64,000 nt of DNA from DATMNR01 sp963702765 (GCA_963702765.1 CAVPEB010000008.1:42937-106936), one strand, 5' to 3'. Shown: positions 50,186 through 60,400, numbered from the stretch's first letter. The notes: generated by a model not told the origin, from the letters alone. Numbers and translations are program-made.

Positions 50186-52822
50186 GTGTCAGTTGAAATG
50201 AAATTTACAAGTACCCAGGTTCGCGAGCTATTCCTGGATTTCTTTGCCAGCAAGGGTCATTATAAAATGCCCAGTTCTTCATTAATTCCCGGTGACCCTA
50301 CTGTGCTGCTGACTACAGCCGGTATGCAACAGATGATCCCATTCTTTTTGGGCCAGGAGACGCCTCCAGCTTTACGGCTGACCTCCGCACAAAAATGCTT
50401 TCGTACAACCGACATCGACATTGTCGGGAACGAGCGCACCTTGACCTTTTTTGAAATGCTGGGCAATTTTTCCGTGGGTGACTATTTTAAACGAGATGCG
50501 ATTGCATTTGCATGGGAATTTCTAACACAGGTGGTCAAATTGCCTGCCGGAAGATTACACCCGACAGTGCATCCAGAAGATAAGGAGGCGCCTAGGTGGT
50601 GGAGCGAAATCGCGGGGATCTCAGATGACGGTATTGTGCGGCTTGAGGATAACTGGTGGGGTCCTCCGGGAGCCTCAGGTCCATGTGGCCCAGATTCGGA
50701 GATTTATTACGATCGAGGTATCGAGCATGGCTGTGGAAGAGCCGATTGCAAACCCGGGTGTGATTGCGAGCGCTTCCTGGAGATCTGGAACCTTGTTTTT
50801 ATGGAATTCTACCAGGATCTCGATGGTTCTCGTACACCGTTGCCCAGGAAAAATATCGATACGGGTTTAGGGCTGGAGCGGCTCACGATGATCTTACAGG
50901 GCAAAGAGTCGGTCTTTGATACGGACGCATTTCGTGTCGTGATCGATCGTTTTGCCTCCCTTGCCAACACCACCTATGGGAATGATACAAAGATTGACAC
51001 CTCTTTGCGCGTGATTGCAGACCATGCACGCGCTCTTGTCTTTCTAGCCGCCGATGGCGTTTTGCCGAGTAATGAAGGTCGCGGCTACATTTTTCGCCGC
51101 ATCCTGCGTCGTGCAGTTCGCCATGGTAAATTGTTAGGCCTGGATAAACCTTTTCTAGCAGATGCAGCCGACACTGTCATTAATCTGATGCGTGGACACT
51201 ATGTCGAACTTGGATTGCAGCGTGACCGTATTGTAGAAATATTGAGTCTTGAAGAGAAAAAGTTCGGCCAGACGCTCAATGCAGGCATGAACTTGCTCGC
51301 GAACTTGCTTGTGGAATTGAAGCAACACGGCCATACAGCAATTCCAGGAGCGGATGCTTTTAAACTGTATGATACCCATGGTTTCCCCCTGGAACTCACG
51401 CAGGAAGTTGCCGCCGAACAGGGCTTTACCGTTGATGTCTCCGGCTTCGAGCAATCTATGCAACAACAGCAGGAGCGCAGCAGGGCAGCCAGTACATTTA
51501 CGCAGATGCGCGACGATGCTGCTTTGACAGAGGTGCTGCAGCGTGTTGGGCCAACTGAATTTGCGGGCTATCAAGGTGTCACAAGCACGAGTAAGGTCGT
51601 TGGACTTGTCGTCGATGGCATTGAGGTAGATACAATAAGCGCTCCACAGGATGCTCTTGTAATCCTCGACGTCACCCCATTCTATGCTGAAAGCGGTGGT
51701 CAGATAGGTGATCGTGGCGATCTCAGTGGTTCAATGGGAGTCTTTCAGGTTCAGGATACCCGTCGTCCCTTGAAGGGTTTGATCGTTCATTATGGACGTA
51801 TCCGCGAAGGCTTCTTGCGTGTGGGCGATAGCGTACAGTCCAACGTAATTGCATCGCGACGTGAAGATACTATGCGCAACCATAGCGCCACACACCTTCT
51901 GCATAAGGCGCTGCGCGATATCATAGGCCCGCAAGTTGAGCAGCGCGGTTCATTAGTTGAACCGGAGCGTCTGCGTTTTGACTTTGCCTGCCCACGCGCA
52001 TTGACTGCTCAAGAATTAGCGCTTGTAGATGAGCAGATTAATCGTTGGATTCGTGCTGATTTTCCCATTCATACAAATATCATGGCCTTGCAAGATGCAT
52101 TAACGACTGGCGCAATGGCGCTCTTTGGTGAAAAATATGACGAAGAAGTGCGTGTCGTTTCGATGGGAAAAAGCATCGAATTATGTGGTGGCACGCACTG
52201 CTCTTCGACAGGTCAAATAGGCTTGTATATCACGATCCAGGAAACGAGTATTGCCGCTGGAATCCGTCGCATTGAGGCTTTGACGGGACGTGGCGCGGAG
52301 TCGTATTTGCGCGAACGCAGTTCTCTGATAGAGAATATCAGCGCTAAGTTGCAGACACAGCCTGACATGCTCGAGTCTAAGGTAGATCAGCTTGTGCAAG
52401 AATTGGCTGCAGCTCGTCGTCAGATTGCTCAATTCCATCGTGAAGCTGCACAACGGCAAACAGAAGCGTTAGCTCATAAAGCTCAGGAAGTATCCGGGGT
52501 TTCTGTAGTAGCGACGAGTGTGAATGTGCCAGATGAGAAAGTATTGCGAGAAATGGGCGATATGGTACTCCACAAGCTTGCATCGCCCGGAGTCGTTGTC
52601 TTGGCCGGTAACTTCCAGGATCGCATAGGTCTTCAAGTAAGCGTCTCAACTGAACTGACCAAACATGGTCTCCATGCAGGAAAAATTGCGAATGCTGTAG
52701 GTCAACGCCTTGGTGGCAAAGGAGGCGGTAGACCAGAATCGGCACAGGGCGGAGGCAAAAATAAAACCGAGCTTGGAGCAGCGCTCGATAGTGTGGCAAA
52801 GCTGGTGAGTGAAGCGCTCTAG
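50186..52822 (+). CDS. alaS: Alanine--tRNA ligase
   Basis: The enzyme charges tRNA-Ala and edits Ser and Gly. The GTG start at 50186 is chosen because GAGGAGG lies 5 nt upstream and the family begins VRELFLDFFASKGH; the frame stays open 25 codons upstream without support. The 878-residue protein has the catalytic core (SLIPGDPTVLLTTAGMQQMI, FFEMLGNFSVGDYFKR) and the editing domain with zinc motifs HSATHLLHKAL and CGGTHCSSTGQIG. The C-Ala/DHHA1 end has LGGKGGGRPESAQGGG. It is complete and intact. Confidence 0.96.
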   Translation: MSVEMKFTSTQVRELFLDFFASKGHYKMPSSSLIPGDPTVLLTTAGMQQMIPFFLGQETPPALRLTSAQKCFRTTDIDIVGNERTLTFFEMLGNFSVGDYFKRDAIAFAWEFLTQVVKLPAGRLHPTVHPEDKEAPRWWSEIAGISDDGIVRLEDNWWGPPGASGPCGPDSEIYYDRGIEHGCGRADCKPGCDCERFLEIWNLVFMEFYQDLDGSRTPLPRKNIDTGLGLERLTMILQGKESVFDTDAFRVVIDRFASLANTTYGNDTKIDTSLRVIADHARALVFLAADGVLPSNEGRGYIFRRILRRAVRHGKLLGLDKPFLADAADTVINLMRGHYVELGLQRDRIVEILSLEEKKFGQTLNAGMNLLANLLVELKQHGHTAIPGADAFKLYDTHGFPLELTQEVAAEQGFTVDVSGFEQSMQQQQERSRAASTFTQMRDDAALTEVLQRVGPTEFAGYQGVTSTSKVVGLVVDGIEVDTISAPQDALVILDVTPFYAESGGQIGDRGDLSGSMGVFQVQDTRRPLKGLIVHYGRIREGFLRVGDSVQSNVIASRREDTMRNHSATHLLHKALRDIIGPQVEQRGSLVEPERLRFDFACPRALTAQELALVDEQINRWIRADFPIHTNIMALQDALTTGAMALFGEKYDEEVRVVSMGKSIELCGGTHCSSTGQIGLYITIQETSIAAGIRRIEALTGRGAESYLRERSSLIENISAKLQTQPDMLESKVDQLVQELAAARRQIAQFHREAAQRQTEALAHKAQEVSGVSVVATSVNVPDEKVLREMGDMVLHKLASPGVVVLAGNFQDRIGLQVSVSTELTKHGLHAGKIANAVGQRLGGKGGGRPESAQGGGKNKTELGAALDSVAKLVSEAL

Positions 52823-52969
52823 AAAGTGGTGACTCTTGCGGTCATTCGTTCAACGTGCTATAACGTACTCAAGTAGCTTGAAAAATGAAAGAACCGACGA
52901 GTTGAGTAAATTGAACGTTCTCTTCTTTAGTGAGATCATAATCAACCCTGTCCAGGAAGACATATATGC

Positions 52970-54304
52970 ATGAGTAATCCCTTTCAATCCCTACTCGACT
53001 TTTTATCAAAATTAGGACGACAGGAAGACGGTAGATACCCGGGTCGTGGTGCTGACGTTCGCTCCTCTGTTGGAGAAGATTCTCGGTCAGTTTTCACAGC
53101 ACTTGATATAGGTACTGCGTATGCGAAGGCTATTATCATTGAGGTTCAGGATGATGTCGGAGTGGTATTGGGGGCAGGACGCCACCAGCAGAGCTATAGC
53201 CATATGTCGGATGGCATCGTCACCGACATACCGGGTGTGATTGCGAATTGTAACGAAGCCTTGACGAAAGCAGAGCAATCTGCCGGAGGCATCATAGCTC
53301 CTTCAACCGTCATTGGCATTGCCGGTGAGCTTGTCAAGGGAAGTTCGATCACGATTTCTAAACAGAGACAGCAGCCCACTAAACCCGTCACACCCGAAGA
53401 ACTTGAAGCCATCATTTCAAGTGCCCAACAAAAGCTGTTGAAGATTGCGAAAGAGCGTATCGCGGCAGAGACAGGCTATCCGAATATCGAAGTGCGCTTA
53501 ACGAATGCGGCAGTGATTGCGGTGCGTATCGATGGACAGGCGGTTTCAAATCCAATTGGCTTTCGCGGGCGTCATTTTACATTAACCCTTTTCAGTGCCT
53601 TTGCTCCGCTTATGCAATTGGGTGCTCTGGAAACTGTTGCGCAAGGGTTGGATTTAACGTTAGTAACTATAGTCGCAGAGCCGTATGCGCTGGCACGCTG
53701 TTTAAGTGCCAATGCGAGTGCTGATAGTGGGGCTATCTTTATCGATATTGGTGGTGGTACAACCGACATTGCGCTTGTGCGCCAGGGAGGAATCGAAGAG
53801 ACTCGTATGTTTGCATTAGGTGGGCGTACGTTCACTCGTCGGTTGGCAGCAAGCAAAGGTTTGTCAGTCAAAGAAGCAGAAAAACTGAAGTTGAATTATA
53901 GCAACGGGAGCATAAAAGGGAACGAACGGGACGAAATTCAAAACATCTATGCCTCGGAAGCTCAGATATGGATGGATAGCGTTGAATTACTTATTGAGGA
54001 ACTGGCGAAGGGAGAACTATTGCCCCCGGCGATTTACCTCGTTGGTGGAGGTTCTGCCCTACCTGATTTACGCCAGAAGCTTGACAATTTTCCCTGGACA
54101 GAACGACTTCCATTTTCGCGCCAACCAATTGTTGAAACCATTCAGCCAAATATGGTGACGAGTATAGTGGATCCTAATAATCTTTTAAGAAACGCCCAGG
54201 ATATTACACCAATGGCGCTTGCATACCAGGCAATTGAACTGCAAAACGAGGATAATGTTTTAGAGAGGGTGCTTTACCGGGTAATTCATCAAATGCATAT
54301 CTAA
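52970..54304 (+). CDS. FtsA/PilM-like actin-fold ATPase
   Basis: The 444-residue protein has an actin-type ATPase fold: phosphate-1 motif FTALDIGTAYAKAIIIEV near residues 42-59, an SHS2-like inserted part (VIGIAGELVKGSSITI), phosphate-2 motif IFIDIGGGTTDIALV near 263, and adenosine motif IYLVGGGSALPDL near 360. This combination fits FtsA or PilM-type proteins that tether filaments or assembly platforms to membrane proteins. There is no obvious C-terminal amphipathic helix of FtsA type. The gene is 66 nt upstream of a large bitopic membrane protein gene, in the arrangement of pilM-pilN. No ftsZ or pilus genes are in the window. Confidence 0.78.
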   Translation: MSNPFQSLLDFLSKLGRQEDGRYPGRGADVRSSVGEDSRSVFTALDIGTAYAKAIIIEVQDDVGVVLGAGRHQQSYSHMSDGIVTDIPGVIANCNEALTKAEQSAGGIIAPSTVIGIAGELVKGSSITISKQRQQPTKPVTPEELEAIISSAQQKLLKIAKERIAAETGYPNIEVRLTNAAVIAVRIDGQAVSNPIGFRGRHFTLTLFSAFAPLMQLGALETVAQGLDLTLVTIVAEPYALARCLSANASADSGAIFIDIGGGTTDIALVRQGGIEETRMFALGGRTFTRRLAASKGLSVKEAEKLKLNYSNGSIKGNERDEIQNIYASEAQIWMDSVELLIEELAKGELLPPAIYLVGGGSALPDLRQKLDNFPWTERLPFSRQPIVETIQPNMVTSIVDPNNLLRNAQDITPMALAYQAIELQNEDNVLERVLYRVIHQMHI

Positions 54305-54370
54305 CTAGTTGAACCAGCATGAGAATCACCGGTCGTTGCAGCAATCCAGCTAGTAGGGGGAGAAGGGCGA

Positions 54371-56927
54371 ATGACTAACGAAAAGATCATTTATCTTGGT
54401 CCAGAAGAAGAAATGACCAATGTGCGTGAACGCCTGGAAAACACCGATGCCGGAAAAATAATACTTGTGATTCCGCCTCAGACTCATTTGCGTAGCCACG
54501 TTGGATGGCGGTTGCTTCACTCTCGCGTGCGTGAGTTGAAGCAGGATGTGTTGATCATTAGCTCCGATCGACAAATTCGATCTGTTGCCAAGGCTGCCGG
54601 GTTTCGAATCGCGGATTCGCTCGAATCTCCCTCTACTGATAGACCTCGACCCACCAATCGGACTGTGCGCAGCGATATAAGTGGGAAAACCTCTCAAGGC
54701 TCTCGTAGACAAGGAACTAATGGGAGCAGGGCCAGTCGTTCTTTGCAATCTAGCCAACGGCAAATGCAGACTTCTTCTGATCAAAGTGACAGCATGTTCA
54801 ATAGCTCCGAAAACATAGGTAGAGAGACCGATGCCTATAATTCCTCTAATTTTAAGATTGAAGACGTACCATACGACTCTCATTACGACGTGCCATTCGA
54901 AACGATACCCTCCCCTCGCTATGATGAGGAAGACCAGGAGGGTGGTGAAGTTAATTCGTTGACGTCAGATTACGTAGATTACTATGTTGCTCGTAGTATT
55001 CGTGAAGCAGCGCAAGGCTCTGAAAATAGTCACGAACCCCAGTCAGTTGACCATACTGAAACTACAAGTGGCCCCGAAGAACAATTCAGTAAGTTTCCTC
55101 AGTCTGGTGGAATAGAAGACGATTCTTTTGGATACTTGGAGGAAAATCGTCCAACAGCTTTTCCAGAACAAACAAATTCTGCCTTCGTACATGATCTCGA
55201 TCATGGTGTCTCCGATATATCTGATGTACCAACTGATGTGTATGAGGGGGAGGTCGAAGATTTAGGCGATATGGGGGGTGGGGAATTTCATGACGATTGG
55301 CAATCTTATGCATCGGAAGAACATGTGCTGAATGCGGCAGATATTCAAGAAACACCACTCAATAGTAGCACGGGGAAAAGAGCGCGACCAACGTTTGAAG
55401 ATCTTGGAGATGAAGATCATCTGTTGCCAGCTACAGGTTCGATTGAGGATCAACCGACACGTGTGACTCCGATTTCACAGGCGCGTCCAAATGGTGCATC
55501 TACTTCTGCAGCTGCTGCCAAACGCGAGCCACAACCAATCATCCAGCCATCATCGCAGGCACGAAGGGTCCAGGCCAATCCTCCAACGCAACAAACAAAA
55601 AAACCTGTAACTGCGAAGAAGAGTCGAGTAGTCACAACTCCGCCATTAACCAGGCAGGCGCCATCAAAATCCAATCGCAATGGCAGGAGAATATTGCTTA
55701 TTAGTTCGATCAGTCTCGGCGTGTTGTTAATAGCATTCTTGCTGTTTATCTATTTTGGCGCGAATGCCACTGTTACAGTTGTCGTGCCCTCTCAGTCGGT
55801 GAGTGTCACTAATCAATATGTAGCGAGTTTGAATCCGCAGAGTGGTCAACAAAACACCATTCCTTCACAGGTTCTTACATATACAGCAACAGCTAAAGGG
55901 CAAGGACAGGCCACCGGCACAAGCAAGCAAGGCAATCAAGTAGCATCGGGTATTGTTACTTTTTCTAATAAAGGTTCGAAGCAACTAGATATTCCAAGTG
56001 CCACATTGCTCTCTACTACTGGCACTTCACCTGTACAGTTTGTAACCGTTGCTGATGTACTTGTTCAACCCGGTGCGAGCAATATCATACCTTCTATTGC
56101 ACCGGTGCAAGCGCAACTCCCTGGAGATACCGGCAATGTGCCTGCGAATAGCATCATCATCATCCCTCCTGATAGCCTTGCGAAGATTGCACAAAGCAAT
56201 CCGGGAGTCACACCACCAACTCCACAAACGTTAACGGTCACGAATGCGAATCCCACAACTGGAGGTGGAGCAACGAACGTCCCGGCAGTCTCCAGCTCTG
56301 ATGCGAATGCCCTTGCGGCAACACTCCAACAGCAAATTCAGAAGGAAGTCAATGCCTGGTTGAAAAACGTTGTGCACCCAGGTGACAAAGCTAGGAACAC
56401 CGGTACCAGATGTGCTAACAAGCGCCACACCTCTGCCACAGGAAACCTTTGTCACTACCCCCGCGGAGGGGCAGTCCGCGCCAGGTGGAAAATTTACAGG
56501 TGTGTTGACTGCCAAAGTGTCAGTGCTGGTCATCCGCAATGCGGCCATACAGGCGACGGGGAGAGCGCAGCTTACAGCACATGCCTCGAAAATGAACCCT
56601 CCGGCCGTACTTGCGACATCATTGCCTGTCACAGTCAAAGTGACTAAGAGCACTCCCTCTCAAGATGGAAAAAGCTTGACAGTGGTTATTGACTCGTCAG
56701 GGCATGTTGTGCAACAGGTTCCGTCGCAACAGATCAGCCAACAGTTGGCTGGTAAGAGCGTAGATCAGGCGAAAAGTTATATCAACAATGGACAGGCTGG
56801 TATTATAGGAGTGGTAAATACTAACATTGTTGTCTTTCCACCTTTCTTCGGTTTCATGCCTTTCCGCTCAGGACAAATTCATATCGTGATCGAGCCTGGA
56901 CCTGCCAAAGGAGTCACGAACGGATAA
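54371..56927 (+). pseudogene. Large bitopic membrane protein (baseplate J-like outer part), interrupted by one frameshift
   Basis: The N-terminal 80 residues form a small domain (KIILVIPPQTHLRSHVGWRL, VLIISSDRQIRSVAKAAGFR). A disordered acidic and polar stretch runs to about residue 435, one membrane segment follows near 440-463 (LLISSISLGVLLIAFLLFIY), and then an outer beta-rich part of nearly 400 residues. The frame breaks near residue 664. Removing one base from the A5 run at 56363-56367 joins it to the 56370-56927 frame (TKLGTPVPDVLTSA, DSSGHVVQQVPSQQISQQLA). The repaired protein has 851 residues. The outer part resembles proteins annotated as baseplate J/gp47-like in this phylum, without a phage context. 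It is likely the partner of the actin-like ATPase upstream. Confidence 0.72.
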
Positions 56928-57101
56928 TTGTATCCAAAGCATATCCCCCAATCGTTGTACAATCTGGACAAAAAAGGCCTTCCTCCGTTAGAATGGTCTG
57001 AAGCTTACTTTGTTATGTCTTGAAATGTGGTGAATGTCCAACTACTTCTTGGTGAGTATTGTTTATCTCCTTTTGAAATTGGCATGCTTTGGGAGAGCTA
57101 T

Positions 57102-57593
57102 ATGGCACGATGGCTGGCGTTAGATGTTGGAGCGGCTAGAATCGGCGTGGCGATTAGCGATGCTACGGGTTTTCTGGCTTCACCTTATACGACGCTGCAT
57201 GTCACCCGTGATGAATCCCAGACCTGGAATGCCATTCAGCTTCTGATTGAAGAAACTGAGACTGAAGGGCTTGTTGTGGGCCTCCCAATTAGTTTGGATG
57301 GAGAGATACACTCACAGGGTAAACGGGTGCAAGCTTTTGCCGAACGTCTGAAAGAGCATATTACTGTCCCGATCACATTCTGGGATGAGCGTCTTTCAAC
57401 AGTCGAGGCAGAACGTTTGCTTCTTGAACGAGGAGATAATGACCTGGGAAAGCGCTATAAGACTACTGGTGGTAGGAAATCCAATCAATCAAAGCGACGG
57501 CGCAAGAAACAAGAGGTTGATGCTCTTGCAGCGACTGTCATTTTACAAGAATACCTGGATGCTCGCGTGAGTAAAACGAGAGGCACTGAATAA
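57102..57593 (+). CDS. ruvX: Holliday junction resolvase-like protein RuvX (YqgF)
   Basis: RuvX has an RNase H-like fold and takes part in 16S rRNA 5'-end maturation; resolvase activity has also been proposed. The 163-residue product shows WLALDVGAARIGVAISDATG at the start, EGLVVGLPISLDGEIHSQG in the middle and FWDERLSTVEAERLLLERGD with conserved acidic residues. A basic linker near residue 125 (GGRKSNQSKRRRKKQ) replaces a normally short loop, so it is somewhat longer than usual. ATG at 57102 follows GGGAGAGC. The stop overlaps the mltG start (TAATG). Confidence 0.92.
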   Translation: MARWLALDVGAARIGVAISDATGFLASPYTTLHVTRDESQTWNAIQLLIEETETEGLVVGLPISLDGEIHSQGKRVQAFAERLKEHITVPITFWDERLSTVEAERLLLERGDNDLGKRYKTTGGRKSNQSKRRRKKQEVDALAATVILQEYLDARVSKTRGTE

Positions 57594-58679
57594 TGAAAAA
57601 ACGTGGACAGCGTGGAGCTATTGTTGCTGTGCTTCTGCTTGGCCTGCTGATATTTAGTGGAGTCTACTTTTCGTGGACGATGGTTACGGATATCTTCCAA
57701 CCTGCGAACACTGATCAAGGCAAAAATGTGGCAATTGTGGTTCAGAGCGGAGATACTGCGCTCCAGATTGCTGATGAATTGCAGGCAAAGGGCTTAATTC
57801 GAAATGCGCTTGCTTTTCGCATCTGGGCGAGAATTAAAGGTTTGGACACCCATCTACAGGCTGGCGCATATAATCTGAACACAGGCATGACTATTGACGC
57901 GATCATTAGCCAATTGCTCAATGCTCAGCCTGACGACTATATTGTATCTATTCCTGAAGGCTTACGTATCGAGCAGATCTCACAAAGGCTAGGGGCTGCT
58001 GGCCTACCCAGAATTCAAGACACAAGAATTCCTGAATTATACAAAAAATCCAACCCAATTCCCCGATGCAGCGAAATATCCAATCCTGAAATCAATACCA
58101 TCAGGAGATAGCATGGAGGGTCTGCTCTTTCCTGATACATATCTGATCCCTGTAAATGCGACCGCCCGTGATGTTGTAAATATGATGCTGACAGAGTTCA
58201 CCGATAAAGTTCAACAAAATCACCTCGAGGCAATGGCAAAGCAGAATAAGATGTCGCTCTATCAGATGGTCATACTGGCCTCAATAATTGAGCGTGAAGT
58301 CAGATTTAATCAGGATCGGCCACTTGTTGCCAGCGTCTTTTGGAATCGAATTTACAAGCCAAATGAAGAAACTATAGGAAGACTGCAAGATGATCCAACA
58401 GTGGAATATGCACGTGACTCACAGCCTGGAACAACGATATATTGGAAGCCGCTTCAGGATGTTGGTGGCAACATTGCCTCTAATAGTCCCTGGAATACCT
58501 ATACGCATCCAGGTTTGCCTCCCACTCCAATTTGTAGCCCTGGCCTTGTCAGTATGCAAGCGGCAGCCGCGCCTGCCATTACAAATTACTACTACTTCCT
58601 CTCCAAGAAGGATGGGACTATTGTTTATGCAAAAACGAATGCGGAGTTCGAGATGGACGTAAAGAAATATTTACCTTGA
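57593..58679 (+). pseudogene. mltG: Endolytic transglycosylase MltG, interrupted by one frameshift
   Basis: MltG cuts nascent glycan strands and ends their elongation. Reading from 57593 there is one membrane segment (residues 8-30), then VAIVVQSGDTALQIADELQA and IVSIPEGLRIEQISQRLGAA. The frame breaks after GLPR near 58011-58015. Removing one base there continues as KTQEFLNYTKNPTQFPDAAK and joins EGLLFPDTYLIPVNATARDV, ILASIIEREVRFNQDRPLVA with the catalytic Glu, and YWKPLQDVGG to the stop at 58679. The repaired protein has 361 residues, the family length. The ruvX-mltG neighbourhood is common. A sequencing error is likely. Confidence 0.87.
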
Positions 58680-58754
58680 AACCAGCGCAAACATGACTCC
58701 GCAGCAATACTTCGGGTCTTGCATACGGAAAGGTATCATGGAGAGAATTAATCG

Positions 58755-59657
58755 ATGAACTTAAATATCTGGCAGATCATCTTTTTGGCTGTGCTTCAGG
58801 GAGTGACAGAGCTTTTTCCTATTAGCAGCCTGGGCCATTCTGTTATCATTCCGGGACTATTAGGCTGGGGCAATCTGATCAATGATACCAGTTGCGGTGG
58901 GCAAAGTTGTTTTCTACCCATCATTGTAGCACTCCATCTCGGCACAAGTATCGCCCTGGTGATTTATTTCTGGCGAGACTGGCTGCAAATAGCTCTCACT
59001 CTAATGAAAAATATTAAAGAGGGCGAAGTTCATACAGGAACGGAAGAGTGGGTAAGCTGGCTGATCATAATCGGCATCATTCCAGCGGCTATTTTAGGTG
59101 TTTTGTTGGAAACACCGCTCAAACGCGTGTTTGCTTCTCCAACTATTGCTGCAGCTTTCCTTGTGGTGAATGGTTCCATACTGTTTGCTGGCGAGCGAAT
59201 GCGCCGTAGAGCTGAGGAGAAGATGACGTTTTCGACAGCGAAAGAGCGCGAGGCCAATTTCCGTAGTCTCCCATCTCTTACGTGGAAAGAGGCGCTCATT
59301 GTTGGTGTTGTGCAATCCCTGGCCTTGATTGCTGGAATTTCACGCTCAGGCGTAACGATGGTCGCGGGCTTAGGAGTGCGCCTCAATCACGAAGATGCGG
59401 CTCGCTATTCCTTTTTGTTAGGTACGCCTCTCATTGGTTTGGCAGCCTTGCTCGAAGTCCCACAACTTGTTGGCCAGTCAGCTCAAACCTGGCTCTATGT
59501 AGTGATTGGCATGGTAGTGTCAGGCATCGTTGCCTATCTCTGCACGAAATTTCTCATGAAATACTTTGAGACCGGGCGGCTGTATCCTTTTGCCTATTAT
59601 TGTTGGGGCGTTGGACTTGCATCACTCGTCTTACTTTTTACCATCGCTCATAGGTGA
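58755..59657 (+). CDS. uppP: Undecaprenyl-diphosphatase UppP (BacA)
   Basis: UppP dephosphorylates undecaprenyl diphosphate so that the lipid carrier can be reused for cell-wall synthesis. The 300-residue product has about eight membrane segments and the two active-site motifs: GVTELFPISSLGHSVIIPGL near residues 16-35 and LIAGISRSGVTMVAGLGVRL near 193-212. The first motif usually reads PVSSSGHL, so SSLGHS is a mild variant. It also commonly confers bacitracin resistance. It follows mltG by 75 nt and may share its transcript. Confidence 0.93.
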   Translation: MNLNIWQIIFLAVLQGVTELFPISSLGHSVIIPGLLGWGNLINDTSCGGQSCFLPIIVALHLGTSIALVIYFWRDWLQIALTLMKNIKEGEVHTGTEEWVSWLIIIGIIPAAILGVLLETPLKRVFASPTIAAAFLVVNGSILFAGERMRRRAEEKMTFSTAKEREANFRSLPSLTWKEALIVGVVQSLALIAGISRSGVTMVAGLGVRLNHEDAARYSFLLGTPLIGLAALLEVPQLVGQSAQTWLYVVIGMVVSGIVAYLCTKFLMKYFETGRLYPFAYYCWGVGLASLVLLFTIAHR

Positions 59658-59827
59658 GTTTAAAAAATGTATCAGTATCCAAATTGGCTATTTGATGCAA
59701 ATTCATGAGGCTATGTAGCCTTTACACGTTTGATACAATAGATACGCTCTGGAGAAACCAGGGGAATTAGTATTGAGCGGTTGCAATTGAAAGATCGCTC
59801 TTCTAGAAGAGGTAGGTTGCTCATAAA

Positions 59828-60020
59828 ATGAAGAATCCCGCAATTTTCTACGCTGCTATTGTAATTGGTATTGTAGCTTTTAGCAATTAGGTATTTTTAT
59901 TATCAGGTTGGTGGTGCCCATCCTGCACGCGCAATTGCTGGCCTCGCAGTTGGCGCTGTTTTGCTAATTGCTGGCATCGTTGGCATGTTCATGGCTCGTT
60001 CCAAAGCGGTTGTCAAGTAA
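59828..60020 (+). pseudogene. Small two-helix membrane protein, paralog 1, interrupted by one frameshift
   Basis: From ATG 59828 the frame reads MKNPAIFYAAIVIGIVAFSN and stops. Removing one base from the T4 run at 59878-59881 gives a 63-residue product with a first helix (FYAAIVIGIVALAI), a short loop, a second helix (AIAGLAVGAVLLIAGIVGMF) and the end ARSKAVVK. It is closely related to the intact gene at 60401, sharing MKNPAIFY, the two-helix layout and the Arg/Lys end. The length of 193 nt is one over a multiple of three. A strong terminator follows. Confidence 0.72.
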
Positions 60021-60031
60021 ACGTTTCAAGA

Positions 60032-60084
60032 ACAACATAAAACCACCAGGTGAATAGACTCTATTCCTGGTGGTTTTATGTTGT
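60032..60084 (+). terminator. Strong terminator after small membrane protein 1
   Basis: A perfect 19-bp stem (60032-60050 with 60066-60084; inner end ACCACCAGG/CCTGGTGGT) has a 15-nt loop. The 3' side contains TTTTATGTTGT. It begins 12 nt after the stop codon. Confidence 0.75.
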
Positions 60085-60129
60085 ATTGAACAAAAACTGG
60101 TACCTGCTTCGATTTGCTGGCCTTATCCT

Positions 60130-60176
60130 CTTGAGAAGATGGGAGAACCTGTTATAATAAGCATGCCTGGAAGAGG
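60130..60176 (+). repeat. Promoter-bearing direct repeat, copy 1
   Basis: This 47-bp segment recurs at 60324-60370 with two mismatches. It carries -35 TTGAGA (60131-60136) and -10 TATAAT (60153-60158) with a 16-nt spacer, followed by GCATGCCTGGAAGAGG. Transcription would start near 60165 and enter the candidate structured RNA. Confidence 0.8.
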
Positions 60177-60290
60177 TAATATAGCAAAGGGAGGATAGCC
60201 CTTTGCAGGAGCCCGAGGCCGCGCATCAGGGGGTTGCAGTAGCGGGTCCTCGCACCCTCTTCTTCCAGCAGCCGCAGGCTGCAAATAGGA
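60165..60290 (+). ncRNA. Candidate structured small RNA between the paralogous genes
   Basis: Downstream of promoter copy 1 a region of about 120 nt is GC-rich compared with its surroundings and contains several stems. CTGGAAG (60167-60173) with CTTCCAG (60262-60268) acts as a closing stem; GCAAAGGG with CCCTTTGC (60184-60191 and 60199-60206) is an inner hairpin; GCAGCC with GGCTGC (60268-60282) is a 3' hairpin that competes with the closing stem by one base. No open frame with a ribosome binding site is present. The layout recalls 6S-type RNAs, but I cannot assign a family, and no U-tract marks the end. Confidence 0.4.
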
Positions 60291-60323
60291 GAATTAGAAA
60301 ATCCTGTTTACTTGTCTTACTCA

Positions 60324-60370
60324 CTTGAGAAGATGCGAGAACCTGATATAATAAGCATGCCTGGAAGAGG
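60324..60370 (+). promoter_or_regulatory. Promoter-bearing direct repeat, copy 2, promoter of the intact small gene
   Basis: This repeats the segment at 60130-60176. It holds -35 TTGAGA (60325-60330) and -10 TATAAT (60347-60352) with the same 16-nt spacer. The expected transcript begins near 60359 with the same GCCTGGAAGAGG and runs about 40 nt to the small membrane protein start at 60401. Confidence 0.75.
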
Positions 60371-60400
60371 CTAATCTAAAAGAAAGGTATAGAAGATATT

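Noticed and set aside
54371..56927. Phage baseplate gene or prophage remnant
   Set aside because: The baseplate J-like similarity lies in the outer part of a membrane-anchored protein. No phage structural, integrase or lysis genes are nearby.
58000..58115. Programmed ribosomal frameshift in mltG
   Set aside because: There is no slippery heptamer with a downstream structure, and the family has no known frameshifting. It matches the general extra-base pattern of the region.
59798..59811. 14-bp palindrome CTCTTCTAGAAGAG upstream of small membrane protein 1
   Set aside because: It is short and could arise by chance; no second copy or link to a promoter supports an operator.
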